Positions 41,188-50,742 of a stretch of 64,000 nucleotides of DNA are shown one piece after another (the stretch's first letter is position 1; each line of letters opens with the position of its first letter). The translations under genes and the position numbers were made by a program. Source of the DNA: Sphingopyxis sp. YR583 (GTDB lineage Bacteria > Pseudomonadota > Alphaproteobacteria > Sphingomonadales > Sphingomonadaceae); contig NZ_FNWK01000003.1 of NCBI RefSeq assembly GCF_900108295.1, positions 248,001-312,000 of the forward strand, in the 5' to 3' direction. A model generated the notes under the pieces. It was not told the origin of the DNA. It did not search any database and saw only the letters and a list, made by a program, of their open reading frames with translations.

Positions 41188-42996
41188 TCACCGCGTATCG
41201 GCGGGCTTCACAATATATTGATCGCGATCCTCCACGGGGACATTGCCCTGAATCAGATGTCGACTGGCGTAGACGCCGTCGCAGATTTCGATGTCGAACC
41301 GCTCCTGATCGCGCCGCCGCGTTTCGTCCATGATATCGCCGATGGCGTCCTCGTCGACCTCAAGCCGCCGCAGCGCTTCTTCCGCCATCACCAGCGCCGA
41401 CTCAAAGGTTTCGCGGACCTGATAATCGACATTGGCGTGGATCAGTTCGATCGCATGTTCGCGGTCGAATGCCCGCGACAGCACGGGGGTATGCGGAAAC
41501 TCGGCCTTCAGCAGCTCGACGATCTTGAGCGTCCCCTCGCGGTCGTCGGTCGCGACGATGATCAACCGCGCATCATGCGCGCCCGCCGCATGAAGGATGT
41601 CGAGGCGCGTCCCGTCGCCATAATAGATATTGAAACCGAACGCCTTGGATTCGCGGATCGCAACCGTGTCGGTGTCGATCAACGAGATGCTGCAACCGTT
41701 GGCGAAGAGCGGCTGGCTGACGATCTGGCCGAAGCGTCCGAAGCCGATCATCAGGATGCTTGCGTTCAAATTGTCGGCGACGTCGAGGTCGTCGGTCCTT
41801 TCGGCGGCGCGCGGCATGAAACGGTCGTGCAGGATGATCATGATCGGCGTCAGCACCATCGACACGATGATGATTGCGGTCAGTGTCGCATTGCTCTCCG
41901 CATCGATGATCCCAACGCCGGCCGCCGCGGCGTAGAGCACGAAAGCGAACTCGCCGCCCTGCGCCATCAGCACCGCGCGTTCGACCGCCTCGGCGTGGCC
42001 GCTCTTGAACAGGCGCGCGACCGCATAGATGACGAAGATCTTGAGCGTCATATATGCGGTGACCGAGATGGCGATCAGCCCGGCATTGGCGGCAACGATA
42101 TTGAGGTCGAGCGCCATACCGACGCCGAGGAAAAACAGCCCGAGCAAGACGCCGCGAAAGGGTTCGACATCGGCTTCGAGCTGATGGCGGAACGAGGATT
42201 CGGAGAGCAGCACGCCGGCGAGGAAGGCGCCCATTGCCATCGAAAGGCCCGCGAGTTGCATCGCGAGCGCGGCGCCGAGAACGACGAGCAGCGCTGCGGC
42301 GGTCATCACCTCGCGCGCCTTCGCCCGCCCGAGCAGGCGGAACATCGGGTCGAGCAGATAGCGGCCGGCGATGATCAGCCCGACGATCGCGCCGAGGCCG
42401 ATCGCCACGGCGACCAGCCTGTCGGTCATCGACACCGCCTCGCCGCCCGGCGCGAGAAAGGCGGTCAGCGCGAGCAAGGGCACGATCGCCAGATCCTCGA
42501 GCAGCAGGATCGCGATGATCCGCCGCCCCTTGGGCTGACCCATCTCGCGCCGTTCGTCGAGCATCTGCATGACGATAGCGGTCGAGGTAAGCACGAAGCC
42601 GGTGCCGGCGACGAAACTGGCCGCCACCGGATAGCCGAGCGCGAGCCCGACGCAGATGAGCAGCGCGATCGCGCCGCCGACCTGCGCCGCGCCGAGCCCG
42701 AAAATCTCGCCGCGCATCGCCCACAGCCGCGATGGCTGCATCTCCAGCCCGATGATGAAGAGGAACATGACAACGCCGAGTTCGGCGACGTGCAAAATCG
42801 TCTGCGCGTCGGAGAACAGCGCCAGCCCAAAGGGGCCGATCGCCAGGCCGGCGGCGAGATAGCCGAGAACCGAGCCGAGGCCGAGCCGCTTGAACAGCGG
42901 AACCGCGACTACCGCCGCCGCGAGCAGGATCACGATCGGCAACAGGTCGAACCCGTGTGCCGCCGCCTCTGCGGCATGTGCTGTTTCGGCGGCCAT
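41188..42996 (-). CDS. Kef-type monovalent cation:proton antiporter (CPA2)
   Basis: A 602-residue CPA2 transporter. About 12 membrane helices span residues 15-385, with marks GSVLGYLAAGLAIGPFGL and SSFRHQLEADVEPFRG. A C-terminal RCK/TrkA-N domain begins at ILMIGFGRFGQIV (Rossmann GxGxxG), followed by YYGDGTRLDIL and IIVATDDREG. KefB/KefC proteins expel potassium to acidify the cytoplasm during electrophile stress and are gated by glutathione adducts through the TrkA-N domain. ATG 42996 follows AGGGGAC. It stands alone between the SDR operon and the D-aminoacylase gene. Confidence 0.92.
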   Translation of the reverse strand: MAAETAHAAEAAAHGFDLLPIVILLAAAVVAVPLFKRLGLGSVLGYLAAGLAIGPFGLALFSDAQTILHVAELGVVMFLFIIGLEMQPSRLWAMRGEIFGLGAAQVGGAIALLICVGLALGYPVAASFVAGTGFVLTSTAIVMQMLDERREMGQPKGRRIIAILLLEDLAIVPLLALTAFLAPGGEAVSMTDRLVAVAIGLGAIVGLIIAGRYLLDPMFRLLGRAKAREVMTAAALLVVLGAALAMQLAGLSMAMGAFLAGVLLSESSFRHQLEADVEPFRGVLLGLFFLGVGMALDLNIVAANAGLIAISVTAYMTLKIFVIYAVARLFKSGHAEAVERAVLMAQGGEFAFVLYAAAAGVGIIDAESNATLTAIIIVSMVLTPIMIILHDRFMPRAAERTDDLDVADNLNASILMIGFGRFGQIVSQPLFANGCSISLIDTDTVAIRESKAFGFNIYYGDGTRLDILHAAGAHDARLIIVATDDREGTLKIVELLKAEFPHTPVLSRAFDREHAIELIHANVDYQVRETFESALVMAEEALRRLEVDEDAIGDIMDETRRRDQERFDIEICDGVYASRHLIQGNVPVEDRDQYIVKPADTR

Positions 42997-43078
42997 CGTT
43001 CGTCCCCTGCGCGGTCGGTGAGCGTTCACCGTGCCCGCGAAAGCTATCGGGAATCAAGACCTGGCGGCAAAATCCCGA

Positions 43079-44722
43079 TCAGCGCGCGGCGCAGCCAGTC
43101 GGCGGCGGCCGCAGCAGGGCGCGCCCGACGGCGACGCCGGTCGTGCGACCGTTATCGACCGCGAGCGCGCCGTTGACGAACAATTTGCTGACCCCGACGC
43201 TGAGTTCGCGTGGACGGACATAATCGGCACGCGGCGCATAGCGGTCGGGATCGAAAACGAGGATGTCGGCGAAATAGCCGGGACGCAGATAGCCGCGCCG
43301 GTCGAGCTTGTAGATGTCGGCGGTGCGTCCCGTCGACTGGCGGATGAAGGCCCCGAGGTCGATCACCTGCCGCTCGCGGACATAGCGCACATATTTTTCG
43401 GGGAAGGTCGCAAACATGCGCGGGTGGCCGTCCGACCCGTCCGACGATGTCACCATCCATGGCTGCTTCATCAGCAGGTCGACGTCGGCCTGCGCCATGT
43501 TGAACGAAGCGACCGCCGCGCCGCCGCCGGTCCGTCGTTGCTCCTTCGATTCGATGCTCTGCCGGATGATGCGCAGCGCCGCGTCGCGGCTGTCCATCTT
43601 CCATTCGGCCGCCACCTGTTCAAGCGTCTGGCCGGTCCACGGAAAACCTTGCGCAATCAGCAGGAGGGCGCTCGCCCCGCCGCGCCGCCGCAGATTCTCC
43701 TGCATCTCGTCCCGGATCCGCGCGAGCGTGGCCGGATCGTCGAGACGCTTCAGCAACGCCGGTCCGCCGCCATCGACCGCCCAGCGCGGTAGCAGCGACG
43801 CGTCGAGGCTCGAACCCGACGCCAGCCACGGATATTGGTCGGCGGTCACGTCCACTCCCGCCTTGCGCGCATCGTCGATGGCGGCGATCACCGCGCCCGC
43901 CTGTCCATGGACGTCGACGCCGAGCGCCTTCAGATGGGCGAAATGAACCGGCATTCCCGCCTGTCGCCCGATGTCGATCGCTTCCTTCACCGATCCGAGC
44001 AGGCCGATGCTGTAGCTCGATTCGTCGCGCTGATGGGTGTCGTAGACCCCGCCCCGGATGGCCGCCTCGCGCGCGACCGCCACGACCTCCGCGGTCGTGG
44101 CAAAGCTTTGCGGTGCATAGAAAAGTCCGGTGGAGAGCCCGACGGCCCCCTCGCACATGCCCTTTGCCACGAGTGCCTTCATCCGGTCGAGTTCCGCCGG
44201 CGTCGGCGCGCGCGCATCCTGACCGAGCACGCGTTGGCGAACCGGTCCGAACCCGACGAAGGGGACGATATTGGTGCCGATTCCCGACGCCGCCAGCTTG
44301 CCCGCATCCTCCGCGACGTCGGGCGTACCCGAACCGTCGACCCCGATCATCACGGTGGTCACACCCTGATTGAGCCACGCCGCGTTGACGCGCTCGGCTT
44401 TGTCGGGCGAGCGGATGAAGCTGTCGGCATGCGTGTGCGGATCGATGAAACCCGGGGCGACGATTAGCCCTTTCGCATCGATGACTTGCCGAGCCGAATA
44501 GCGACGCGTGTCGCCGACATGAACGATGCGGTCGCCCTCGATCGCGATATCGCCGACAACCGGCTTCCCTTCGCCGCCGTCATAGATCGTGCCGCCGCGG
44601 ATGATCACATCGACGCTCTGATCCGCCTTTGCCGCCACGCCCGAAACACAGAGCAAGGCCGCCGCGGTCGACAACAGGCCGATCGTCCGGCGAACGGATG
44701 GTGAGGCAAATGGCATCGACAT
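43079..44722 (-). CDS. N-acyl-D-amino-acid deacylase (D-aminoacylase) family, secreted
   Basis: A 547-residue amidohydrolase of the D-aminoacylase type. A signal peptide (GLLSTAAALLCVSGVAAKA) is followed by DVIIRGGTIYDGGEGKP, metal motif PGFIDPHTHADSF, and the family marks ADQYPWLASGSSLDA, SSDGSDGHPRMFATFPEK and LRPGYFADILVFDPD. These enzymes remove acyl groups from N-acyl-D-amino acids, for example N-acyl-D-Glu. ATG 44722 is the start with AAAGG upstream. It is divergent from a LysR gene that precedes the DgcN/DgcA genes for D-glutamate breakdown, so D-amino-acid scavenging is the likely role. Export signals place the reaction in the periplasm. Confidence 0.88.
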   Translation of the reverse strand: MSMPFASPSVRRTIGLLSTAAALLCVSGVAAKADQSVDVIIRGGTIYDGGEGKPVVGDIAIEGDRIVHVGDTRRYSARQVIDAKGLIVAPGFIDPHTHADSFIRSPDKAERVNAAWLNQGVTTVMIGVDGSGTPDVAEDAGKLAASGIGTNIVPFVGFGPVRQRVLGQDARAPTPAELDRMKALVAKGMCEGAVGLSTGLFYAPQSFATTAEVVAVAREAAIRGGVYDTHQRDESSYSIGLLGSVKEAIDIGRQAGMPVHFAHLKALGVDVHGQAGAVIAAIDDARKAGVDVTADQYPWLASGSSLDASLLPRWAVDGGGPALLKRLDDPATLARIRDEMQENLRRRGGASALLLIAQGFPWTGQTLEQVAAEWKMDSRDAALRIIRQSIESKEQRRTGGGAAVASFNMAQADVDLLMKQPWMVTSSDGSDGHPRMFATFPEKYVRYVRERQVIDLGAFIRQSTGRTADIYKLDRRGYLRPGYFADILVFDPDRYAPRADYVRPRELSVGVSKLFVNGALAVDNGRTTGVAVGRALLRPPPTGCAAR

Positions 44723-44797
44723 GACCTTTTCGCGGAAACGACCTCCGACGAAATGTCCCGAATAAGCGCCGGAGGTCCAGAGTGCGTTGTTGCACCC

Positions 44798-44817
44798 CCT
44801 ATAACCCGATGGCATAG
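44798..44817. promoter_or_regulatory. CCTATA-type motif, D-aminoacylase / LysR divergent promoter
   Basis: CCTATA-N9-CATAG, an imperfect dyad in the size range of LysR boxes, lies between the divergent D-aminoacylase and LysR genes. Similar motifs occur at 45779-45795 and 55682-55699. Confidence 0.4.
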
Positions 44818-44898
44818 AGATTGAAGCCGTCGCAAATCCTCGGCCGAAACAAGGGCGTATCCGATACGCTTCCACCGCAGCCTTGGGGCCATGACGCG

Positions 44899-45783
44899 AT
44901 GAACCTGCGCCAGATCGAGATATTCCACGCGGTCTTCCTGCACGGCACCGTCAGCGCGGCCGCCCGTTCGCTCAACGTGTCGCAGCCGTCGGTGACGAAG
45001 GTGCTGCGCCATGCCGAACGATCGATCGGGTTGACGCTGTTCGAACGGTCGAAAGGGCGGCTGATCCCGACACAGGACGCGCACACATTGTTCGCCGAAG
45101 TGTCGGACATTCAGGATCGCGTGCGCTCATTGCGGCAGGCGTGCCAGAATCTGCGCCATGGGCGCGGCGGGCTGCTCCGCATCTCGGCGCTCCCCTCGCT
45201 TGGCCTCGGCGCGGTGCCCGAAGCGGTATCGCGCTTCCTTGGCGATCATGATGACATCATGTTCGACCTTCAAACGCTCCACCACGACGAAATGGTGCGA
45301 AAGCTCTATGAGCATGAAACCGACATCGCGATCAGCTTCGAGGTGCCGCTGTCGGCGCCGGTCGCGCATCAGGTGATCGGCGAAGGCGAACTGGTCGTCA
45401 TCTATCGCGAAGAGGATATGCCCGGCGCGCCGCCGCGATTGCACCTCGACGAGCTATGCGGACACAAATTCATCAGCCCGGTCCAGGGCGGTCCGATCGG
45501 GCGCATGCTGTCGAGCGAACTCAGCCGGCTCGAGGTCGAACTCGACGAGGTCGTGTCCGCGCGCACCTATTATGTCGCCGCGGCGCTGGTGAATGCGGGG
45601 GTCGGCATGGCGATCGTCGACAATTTCACTGCACAGGCCGCGCTGCCCCCGGGCCTGTCGAGCCGGCCGCTGCAGCCCGCGATCACCTTCGACATCAATG
45701 CGGTCTATCTCCAGAACCGTCCGCCGTCGAAAACGGCCTCTGCGTTCCTCGCCGTGCTTGCAGGGGTGCTCGAGGCCTTATAG
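44899..45783 (+). CDS. LysR-family regulator of D-amino-acid genes
   Basis: A 294-residue LysR protein starting at ATG 44899, where the canonical N-terminus begins (MNLRQIEIFHAVFLHG). The helix-turn-helix is AARSLNVSQPSVTKVLRHAE; the effector domain has LLRISALPSLGLGAVPEAV and ALVNAGVGMAIVDNF. It is divergent from the D-aminoacylase and 95 bp upstream of dgcN, on the same strand. A dyad TATAG-N7-CTATA lies directly after its stop codon. It is therefore the likely activator of both units, with a D-amino acid or acyl derivative as effector (inference). Confidence 0.9.
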   Translation: MNLRQIEIFHAVFLHGTVSAAARSLNVSQPSVTKVLRHAERSIGLTLFERSKGRLIPTQDAHTLFAEVSDIQDRVRSLRQACQNLRHGRGGLLRISALPSLGLGAVPEAVSRFLGDHDDIMFDLQTLHHDEMVRKLYEHETDIAISFEVPLSAPVAHQVIGEGELVVIYREEDMPGAPPRLHLDELCGHKFISPVQGGPIGRMLSSELSRLEVELDEVVSARTYYVAAALVNAGVGMAIVDNFTAQAALPPGLSSRPLQPAITFDINAVYLQNRPPSKTASAFLAVLAGVLEAL

Positions 45784-45795
45784 CATCAGGCTATA
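45779..45795. promoter_or_regulatory. LysR-box-like dyad before dgcN operon
   Basis: TATAG-CATCAGG-CTATA has perfect 5-bp half-sites in the T-N11-A format of LysR boxes. It overlaps the LysR stop codon and lies 84 bp upstream of the dgcN start. Confidence 0.55.
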
Positions 45796-45878
45796 GGATA
45801 TGAGGCGCTAGATATTTGGGCGCCGCGACCGCCGGGAGTAGAACCGGCTTTTCCATCGTCACGCAGGCTGACCGACCC

Positions 45879-46901
45879 ATGATCGAAACACCCTATCTCC
45901 TCTACCTCGGCCATTCGAGCGACCCCGCCGACATCAAGACTTCGCGCGGGCTCGCCGTGTTCCGTCCCGACATTTGCGTCGGCGAATATCGCCACGACGA
46001 TTGCCCGCTGACGCTGCACCTGACGCGCATGGATTTCGCCGCCGCATATGCGGCCGGCGCGCGCACGCTGGTGCTCGGCATCGCCAACGCCGGCGGCAAG
46101 CTGGGCGAGGATCTAATCGTCGACGCGCTCGCCGCGATGGAAGCTGGGCTCGATATCGCATCGGGGCTGCACCAGCGGCTGAACGCCCAGCCGCGGCTGG
46201 TCGAAGCCGCCGCAAGGCTCGGCCGCAAGCTCCACGATGTGCGCGATCCGCGGCCCGACATTCCGATCGGCAATGGCAAGAAACGCGCGGGCAAAAGGCT
46301 GCTGACCGTCGGCACCGATTGCTCGGTTGGCAAGATGTACACGACGCTCTGCCTCGCCAGCGCGCTCGAAAAGCGGGGCGTCGCCGCCGATTTCCGCGCA
46401 ACCGGGCAGACGGGCATATTGGTCGCGGGCGACGGCGTGCCGCTCGACGCCGTGATCGCCGACTTCATCTCAGGCGCGATCGAGCAGATTTCCCCCGCGC
46501 GCAGCGACGACGGCTGGGATCTGATCGAGGGACAGGGATCGCTCTATCACCCATCGTTCGCCGGGGTGTCGACGGGTTTGCTGCACGGGTCGCAGCCCGA
46601 CGCGCTCGTGCTCTGTCACGATCCCGTGCGCCCGCATATGCGCGGCCTGCCGCATTATCCGCTGCCCGGCATCGCCGAAACCATTGAAGCCAATCTGCGC
46701 GTCGCGCGGCTGACCAACGCCGATGTGCGCGTCGTGGGCATCGCGCTCAACACCTCGGCGATGGCGGAGGATGAGGCGCAGGCGCTCTGCGCCAGCATCG
46801 AGGCCGAGTTCGGGCTGCCGACGAGCGATCCTTATCGTTTCGGAGTCGAAGCCATCCTCGACCAGCTGCTCGATACTCCTGCCGCCGCCGAAACCGTCTG
46901 A
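45879..46901 (+). CDS. dgcN: DUF1611 protein, DgcN-like D-glutamate N-acetyltransferase
   Basis: A 340-residue DUF1611 protein with a P-loop-like GTDCSVGK (residues 145-152) and the conserved DLIEGQGSLYHPSFAGVS. VLCHDPVRPHMRGLPHYPLP is another family block. DgcN proteins acetylate D-glutamate as the first step of a marine D-Glu pathway; DgcA then racemises N-acetyl-D-Glu. Here the epimerase gene follows after 10 bp, the same dgcN-dgcA order. ATG 45879 gives the family N-terminus (MIETPYLLYLGH). Function is inferred from family and pairing. Confidence 0.82.
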   Translation: MIETPYLLYLGHSSDPADIKTSRGLAVFRPDICVGEYRHDDCPLTLHLTRMDFAAAYAAGARTLVLGIANAGGKLGEDLIVDALAAMEAGLDIASGLHQRLNAQPRLVEAAARLGRKLHDVRDPRPDIPIGNGKKRAGKRLLTVGTDCSVGKMYTTLCLASALEKRGVAADFRATGQTGILVAGDGVPLDAVIADFISGAIEQISPARSDDGWDLIEGQGSLYHPSFAGVSTGLLHGSQPDALVLCHDPVRPHMRGLPHYPLPGIAETIEANLRVARLTNADVRVVGIALNTSAMAEDEAQALCASIEAEFGLPTSDPYRFGVEAILDQLLDTPAAAETV

Positions 46902-46911
46902 TCGTCCGGCA

Positions 46912-47904
46912 ATGCACCGCACGCTGACCGCTGCCGGCGAGATATTTCCGCTGCACACGCCCTTTCGCATTTCGCGCGGGGTGAGGACCGCGGCGCAGGT
47001 GGTGATTGTCGCCATCGCGCAGGACGGCGTCACCGGGCGCGGCGAATGTGTGCCCTACCCGCGTTATGGCGAGAATGCCGAGAGCACGATCCTCGCGATC
47101 GAAGCGATACGCGGCGCGATCGAACAGGGCGCGGGGCGGCAAGAGCTGCTGGAATTGATGCCTGCGGGTGCCGCGCGCAACGCGGTCGACTGCGCGTTGT
47201 GGGATCTGGAACTGCGGCTTTCCGGAAGCGACATTGCCACCGCGCTGAACCTCGAAAAGCCGCTCCGCCCGATCGTTACCGCGATGACGGTCAGCCTCGA
47301 TGCCCCCGATCATATGGCCGCAGCAGCCGCAGCCCTTGCCGATGCTCCGCTGCTCAAGGTGAAGGTCGACCGCAGCGATCCCGCCGAGCAGATCAAAGCC
47401 GTTCGCGCCGCGGCGCCGAAACCGAAAATGATCGTCGATCCCAACGAAAGCTGGACGATCGCCGAGGTACGCGACCTGCAAGGCCTGCTCACCGACCTTC
47501 GCGTCGACCTGCTCGAACAGCCCCTTCCCGCCGACGACGACGATGACCTTATCGGTTTTCGCTCGGCGATCCCGATCGCTGGCGACGAGGCGGTGCATGT
47601 TGCCAGCGATCTCGACACATTGCCCGATGGCTATGGCGTCGTGAACATCAAGCTCGACAAGACGGGCGGACTGACTGCCGCGTTGGAACTCGCCGAGGCG
47701 GCGCGGGCGCGCGGGCTCGGCGTGATGACGGGCTGCATGATCTGTTCGTCGCTGTCGATCGCGCCCGCATGGGCGATTGCGGCGCAGAGCAGTTTCGTCG
47801 ACCTTGACGGACCGCTCTGGCTTGCAGAGGATCGCGACGGCGGGGTCAGTGCGGCGAACGGTATCATGTCGCCGCCAAAGCCCGGTTTCTGGGGCGGGAT
47901 TTGA
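46912..47904 (+). CDS. dgcA: Enolase-superfamily epimerase, DgcA-like N-acetyl-D-glutamate racemase / dipeptide epimerase
   Basis: A 330-residue mandelate-racemase/muconate-cycloisomerase type enzyme. The catalytic bases K149/K151 (LLKVKVD) and K247 (NIKLDK) flank the barrel, and metal ligands D176 (IVDPNES), E202 (LLEQPLP) and D225 (AGDEAV) are all present. This active-site layout fits Ala-Glu dipeptide epimerases as well as DgcA. Next to a DgcN-like protein, the racemisation of N-acetyl-D-Glu is preferred; L-Ala-D/L-Glu epimerisation in murein recycling is the alternative and would also suit the AmpG gene in the operon. Confidence 0.85.
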   Translation: MHRTLTAAGEIFPLHTPFRISRGVRTAAQVVIVAIAQDGVTGRGECVPYPRYGENAESTILAIEAIRGAIEQGAGRQELLELMPAGAARNAVDCALWDLELRLSGSDIATALNLEKPLRPIVTAMTVSLDAPDHMAAAAAALADAPLLKVKVDRSDPAEQIKAVRAAAPKPKMIVDPNESWTIAEVRDLQGLLTDLRVDLLEQPLPADDDDDLIGFRSAIPIAGDEAVHVASDLDTLPDGYGVVNIKLDKTGGLTAALELAEAARARGLGVMTGCMICSSLSIAPAWAIAAQSSFVDLDGPLWLAEDRDGGVSAANGIMSPPKPGFWGGI

Positions 47905-47926
47905 TACGACTAAAACAGGGGGACGG

Positions 47927-49165
47927 ATGACGGGGTTTCTTCGCGGCTGGTTCGCAGTGCCGCTGTGGCAACGCGTATTGGGCGCGATGGTCGTCGGCGT
48001 GCTGCTGGGCCTTCTGTGGCCTGCCGCGACCGGCGTGATCGCCTTCATCGGCGAATTGTTCGTCCGCGTGATCCGGATGCTCGTCGTCCCGATCGTTTTC
48101 ATCAGCATCGCATCGGGCGTCACCGCGCTCGCCGACCCGCGCAAGCTGGGTTCGGTCGGCGCGCGGACGGTCGGGATGTTCGCGGCGACCACTTTCTGCG
48201 CGGTGTCGATCGGCATGATCGTCGGCCTGTTGCTCGAACCGGGGCAAGGCGCCGCGCTGGGCAACGCCGTCCCGCACGCGCTCGGCGAGCCCAAGTCATT
48301 GCACGACCAGCTGATCGGCATCGTCCCGGTCAATATCGTGCAGGCGCTGGTCGAGGGCGACATGCTCGCGATCATCTTCTTTTCGATCCTCTTCGGCTTC
48401 GGGGTCATCCTTGCCGGCGAAGCGGGGCGCCCGATGGCCGACCTGCTGCAATCGGCGGGACAGGTGCTGTTCCAGCTCGTGCGCATCGTCATGGAGATCA
48501 CCCCGTTCGGCGTACTCGCGCTGATCGCAAAGGCGGTCGCCGACAATGGCGTCGCGGTGTTCGCCAATATCGGCTGGCTCGCGGTCGGGGTCGCGGTCGG
48601 CGTGATCCTGCAGATATTGCTCGTTCATCTGCCGCTGATCGCCTTTGTCGCGCGGCGGCCGGTGCTGCGCTTCTATCGCACCATCGTCGATGCGCTAGCG
48701 GTCTCCTTTTCGACCGCATCATCAGCCGCCACCCTGCCCGTCGCGCTGCGCATCGCGCTCGAGGATCTGCGCATCGCGCCCGGCGTCGCCAAGACCGTGC
48801 TGCCGATCGGCGCGAGCATCGGCAAGGACGGCACCGCCATGTATGTCGGGCTGCTCAGCATCTTCGCACTGCAGGCGGTCGGCGTCGAACCCGACCTGTC
48901 GATGCTGGCGATCGTCCTGCTCACCGGCGCGCTCGCCGCATTCGGCACCGCTCCGATCCCGTCGGCGTCGCTGTTCATGCTTGCCGCGGTCCTTTCCGCG
49001 GTCGGCGTGTCAGCCGAACAGACCGCGCTCGTCGTCGGCTTCGTCCTGCCCTTCGACCGGCTGCTCGACATGACGCGCACCGTCGCAAGCGCGAGCGCGA
49101 ACCTGACCGTCACGAGCGTCGTCGCGCGTTGCGAAAATGCCGTCGAGCCCGAGGCGGACGGATGA
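47927..49165 (+). CDS. Dicarboxylate/amino acid:cation symporter (DAACS), altered ion motif
   Basis: A 412-residue symporter of the GltP/DctA family. The re-entrant hairpin reads SFSTASSAATLPVAL, and family helices start with MLVVPIVFISIASGVTAL. The normally near-invariant NMDGT (or NLDGT) motif is IGKDGT here: G299 and K300 replace Asn and Met/Leu. A lysine there could substitute for a cation site, so coupling may differ from Na-dependent relatives. The start at ATG 47927 follows GGGGGAC. It is located between dgcA and ampG (four-base overlap with the latter), which points to glutamate, D-glutamate or an acyl derivative as ligand. Confidence 0.88.
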   Translation: MTGFLRGWFAVPLWQRVLGAMVVGVLLGLLWPAATGVIAFIGELFVRVIRMLVVPIVFISIASGVTALADPRKLGSVGARTVGMFAATTFCAVSIGMIVGLLLEPGQGAALGNAVPHALGEPKSLHDQLIGIVPVNIVQALVEGDMLAIIFFSILFGFGVILAGEAGRPMADLLQSAGQVLFQLVRIVMEITPFGVLALIAKAVADNGVAVFANIGWLAVGVAVGVILQILLVHLPLIAFVARRPVLRFYRTIVDALAVSFSTASSAATLPVALRIALEDLRIAPGVAKTVLPIGASIGKDGTAMYVGLLSIFALQAVGVEPDLSMLAIVLLTGALAAFGTAPIPSASLFMLAAVLSAVGVSAEQTALVVGFVLPFDRLLDMTRTVASASANLTVTSVVARCENAVEPEADG

Positions 49166-50742
49166 CCGCCGCGGCATTCGATGCCGACACCCCGGCGGTG
49201 ACGGTCTCGGACGATAGCGCCGCCAAATCGGCGCAGCGGCGCTGGCGCGCACTCTATCTGCTGCTCGGCTTTTCGGCGGGGCTGCCATTTTACATGTTCT
49301 CGACCGTGTTGGCGGTACGGCTGACCGATCACGGCGTCGCGCTGGCGATCATCGGTTTCTTTGCTTGGGTGCAATTGTTGCCCACCTTCAAATTTCTGTG
49401 GGCGCCGCTGCTCGACCGCTATGCGGTGCCGGGTTTCACGCGTTTTTGGGGCAAGAGGCGCGGCTGGATCATGCTGTCCCAGCTCGGCATCCTGACCGCG
49501 ATGTTGGCGATGGCGTTCACGTCCGCCGACGACAGCCTGGCGCTGACCGCCTTGTTCGCGGTCCTGCTCGCCTTCTGGACCACCACGCTGGAGGTCGCCG
49601 CCGACGCCTGGCGGATCGAACTGGCCCCGACGCGCGAGTTGCAGGGACCGCTCGCCGCCGCGAACCTGTGGGGATATCGCACCGCGATGGTCGCGGCAGG
49701 CAGCGGAGCGCTGTTGTTCGCCGATGCCGAAGGCAGCCTGGCACCGGCGCTCAGCGTATTGGGGATCGCGCCGGGCTGGACGGCCGCCTATCTGTTGATC
49801 GCGGCGGCGGCGTTCGTGCCCCTGCCGATCCTCGCGGCGCTGCCGCCCGAACGGCGCGGCGACGGCGGTCGTTCGGCCGCGCTGGCGAGCGGGTTGGCAA
49901 CAAGCGCGGCGATCCTGCTCGCGCTTGCAGCGCTGGTTGCGGTGGTCGGTGGGCTCTTGCTCGGCGCCGCCGCGGGTCTCGGGATCAGTGCCAAGACCAA
50001 TGTCACGCCCTGGGTGCTCGGCATCGCGATGCTGCCGTTTCTGGCGATGGCCGCGATGCTGCCCCGGATCCGTAATGCCGCACCGACATCGCCGCTGCGC
50101 GCATCGGCGGCGATCGGTCCCTATGTGGATTTCTTCTGGCGCTATGGCGGCCTCGCGATCGCACTGATGGCCTTTATTTCCGTCTATCGGATGGGCGATG
50201 TGCTGGCGCTCAACCTGTCGAAACCGATGATCCTCGGGCTCGGCTATACCAAGACCGAGATCGGCTGGGCGGACGGCGTGGTGGCATTGGCCGCCAGCAT
50301 CGTCGGCGTGGGGCTGGGCGGATGGATGACGACCCGCTGGCGTTTCGGCATCACCCTGACGATCGGCGCGCTCTTTGCGGCGATCGGCAACTTCGGCTTC
50401 GTCTGGCTCGCGCACCAGCCGCTCGATCAGGACCTCCTCTATATCGCGACCGCCGCCGACCAGTTCGGCAATGGCATGGCCGGCGCCATCTTCGTCGTCT
50501 ATCTCTCGATGCTGGTGAACCCGCGCTATCCCGGCGCACAATATGCGTTCCTGTCGGGCTTCGCCTTTTTGTTGCCGCGCCTGTTATCGGGGGCGGGCGG
50601 CACGGTGGTCGGACGACTGGACGACGCGGGATATAATGGCTTCGACCTGTTCTTTCTGGCCTCGGGCGCGATCAGCCTGGCGGCGATATTGTTCCTGCCG
50701 TTGATCGGGCGCGCCAAGGCCCGCGAGGACGACCGGCCATGA
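49162..50742 (+). CDS. ampG: AmpG-type muropeptide MFS permease
   Basis: A 526-residue MFS protein of the AmpG type: GFSAGLPFYMFSTVLAVRL, KFLWAPLLDRYAVP, TLEVAADAWRIEL and the late YRMGDVLALNLSKPMILGLG are characteristic. Length agrees with long AmpG versions, which have two extra helices. AmpG imports GlcNAc-anhydroMurNAc peptides from the periplasm for recycling. Overlaps of four bases with the genes on both sides (ATGA each) show tight coupling. Its presence supports a peptidoglycan-fragment source for the D-glutamate handled by DgcN/DgcA. Confidence 0.88.
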   Translation: MTAAAFDADTPAVTVSDDSAAKSAQRRWRALYLLLGFSAGLPFYMFSTVLAVRLTDHGVALAIIGFFAWVQLLPTFKFLWAPLLDRYAVPGFTRFWGKRRGWIMLSQLGILTAMLAMAFTSADDSLALTALFAVLLAFWTTTLEVAADAWRIELAPTRELQGPLAAANLWGYRTAMVAAGSGALLFADAEGSLAPALSVLGIAPGWTAAYLLIAAAAFVPLPILAALPPERRGDGGRSAALASGLATSAAILLALAALVAVVGGLLLGAAAGLGISAKTNVTPWVLGIAMLPFLAMAAMLPRIRNAAPTSPLRASAAIGPYVDFFWRYGGLAIALMAFISVYRMGDVLALNLSKPMILGLGYTKTEIGWADGVVALAASIVGVGLGGWMTTRWRFGITLTIGALFAAIGNFGFVWLAHQPLDQDLLYIATAADQFGNGMAGAIFVVYLSMLVNPRYPGAQYAFLSGFAFLLPRLLSGAGGTVVGRLDDAGYNGFDLFFLASGAISLAAILFLPLIGRAKAREDDRP

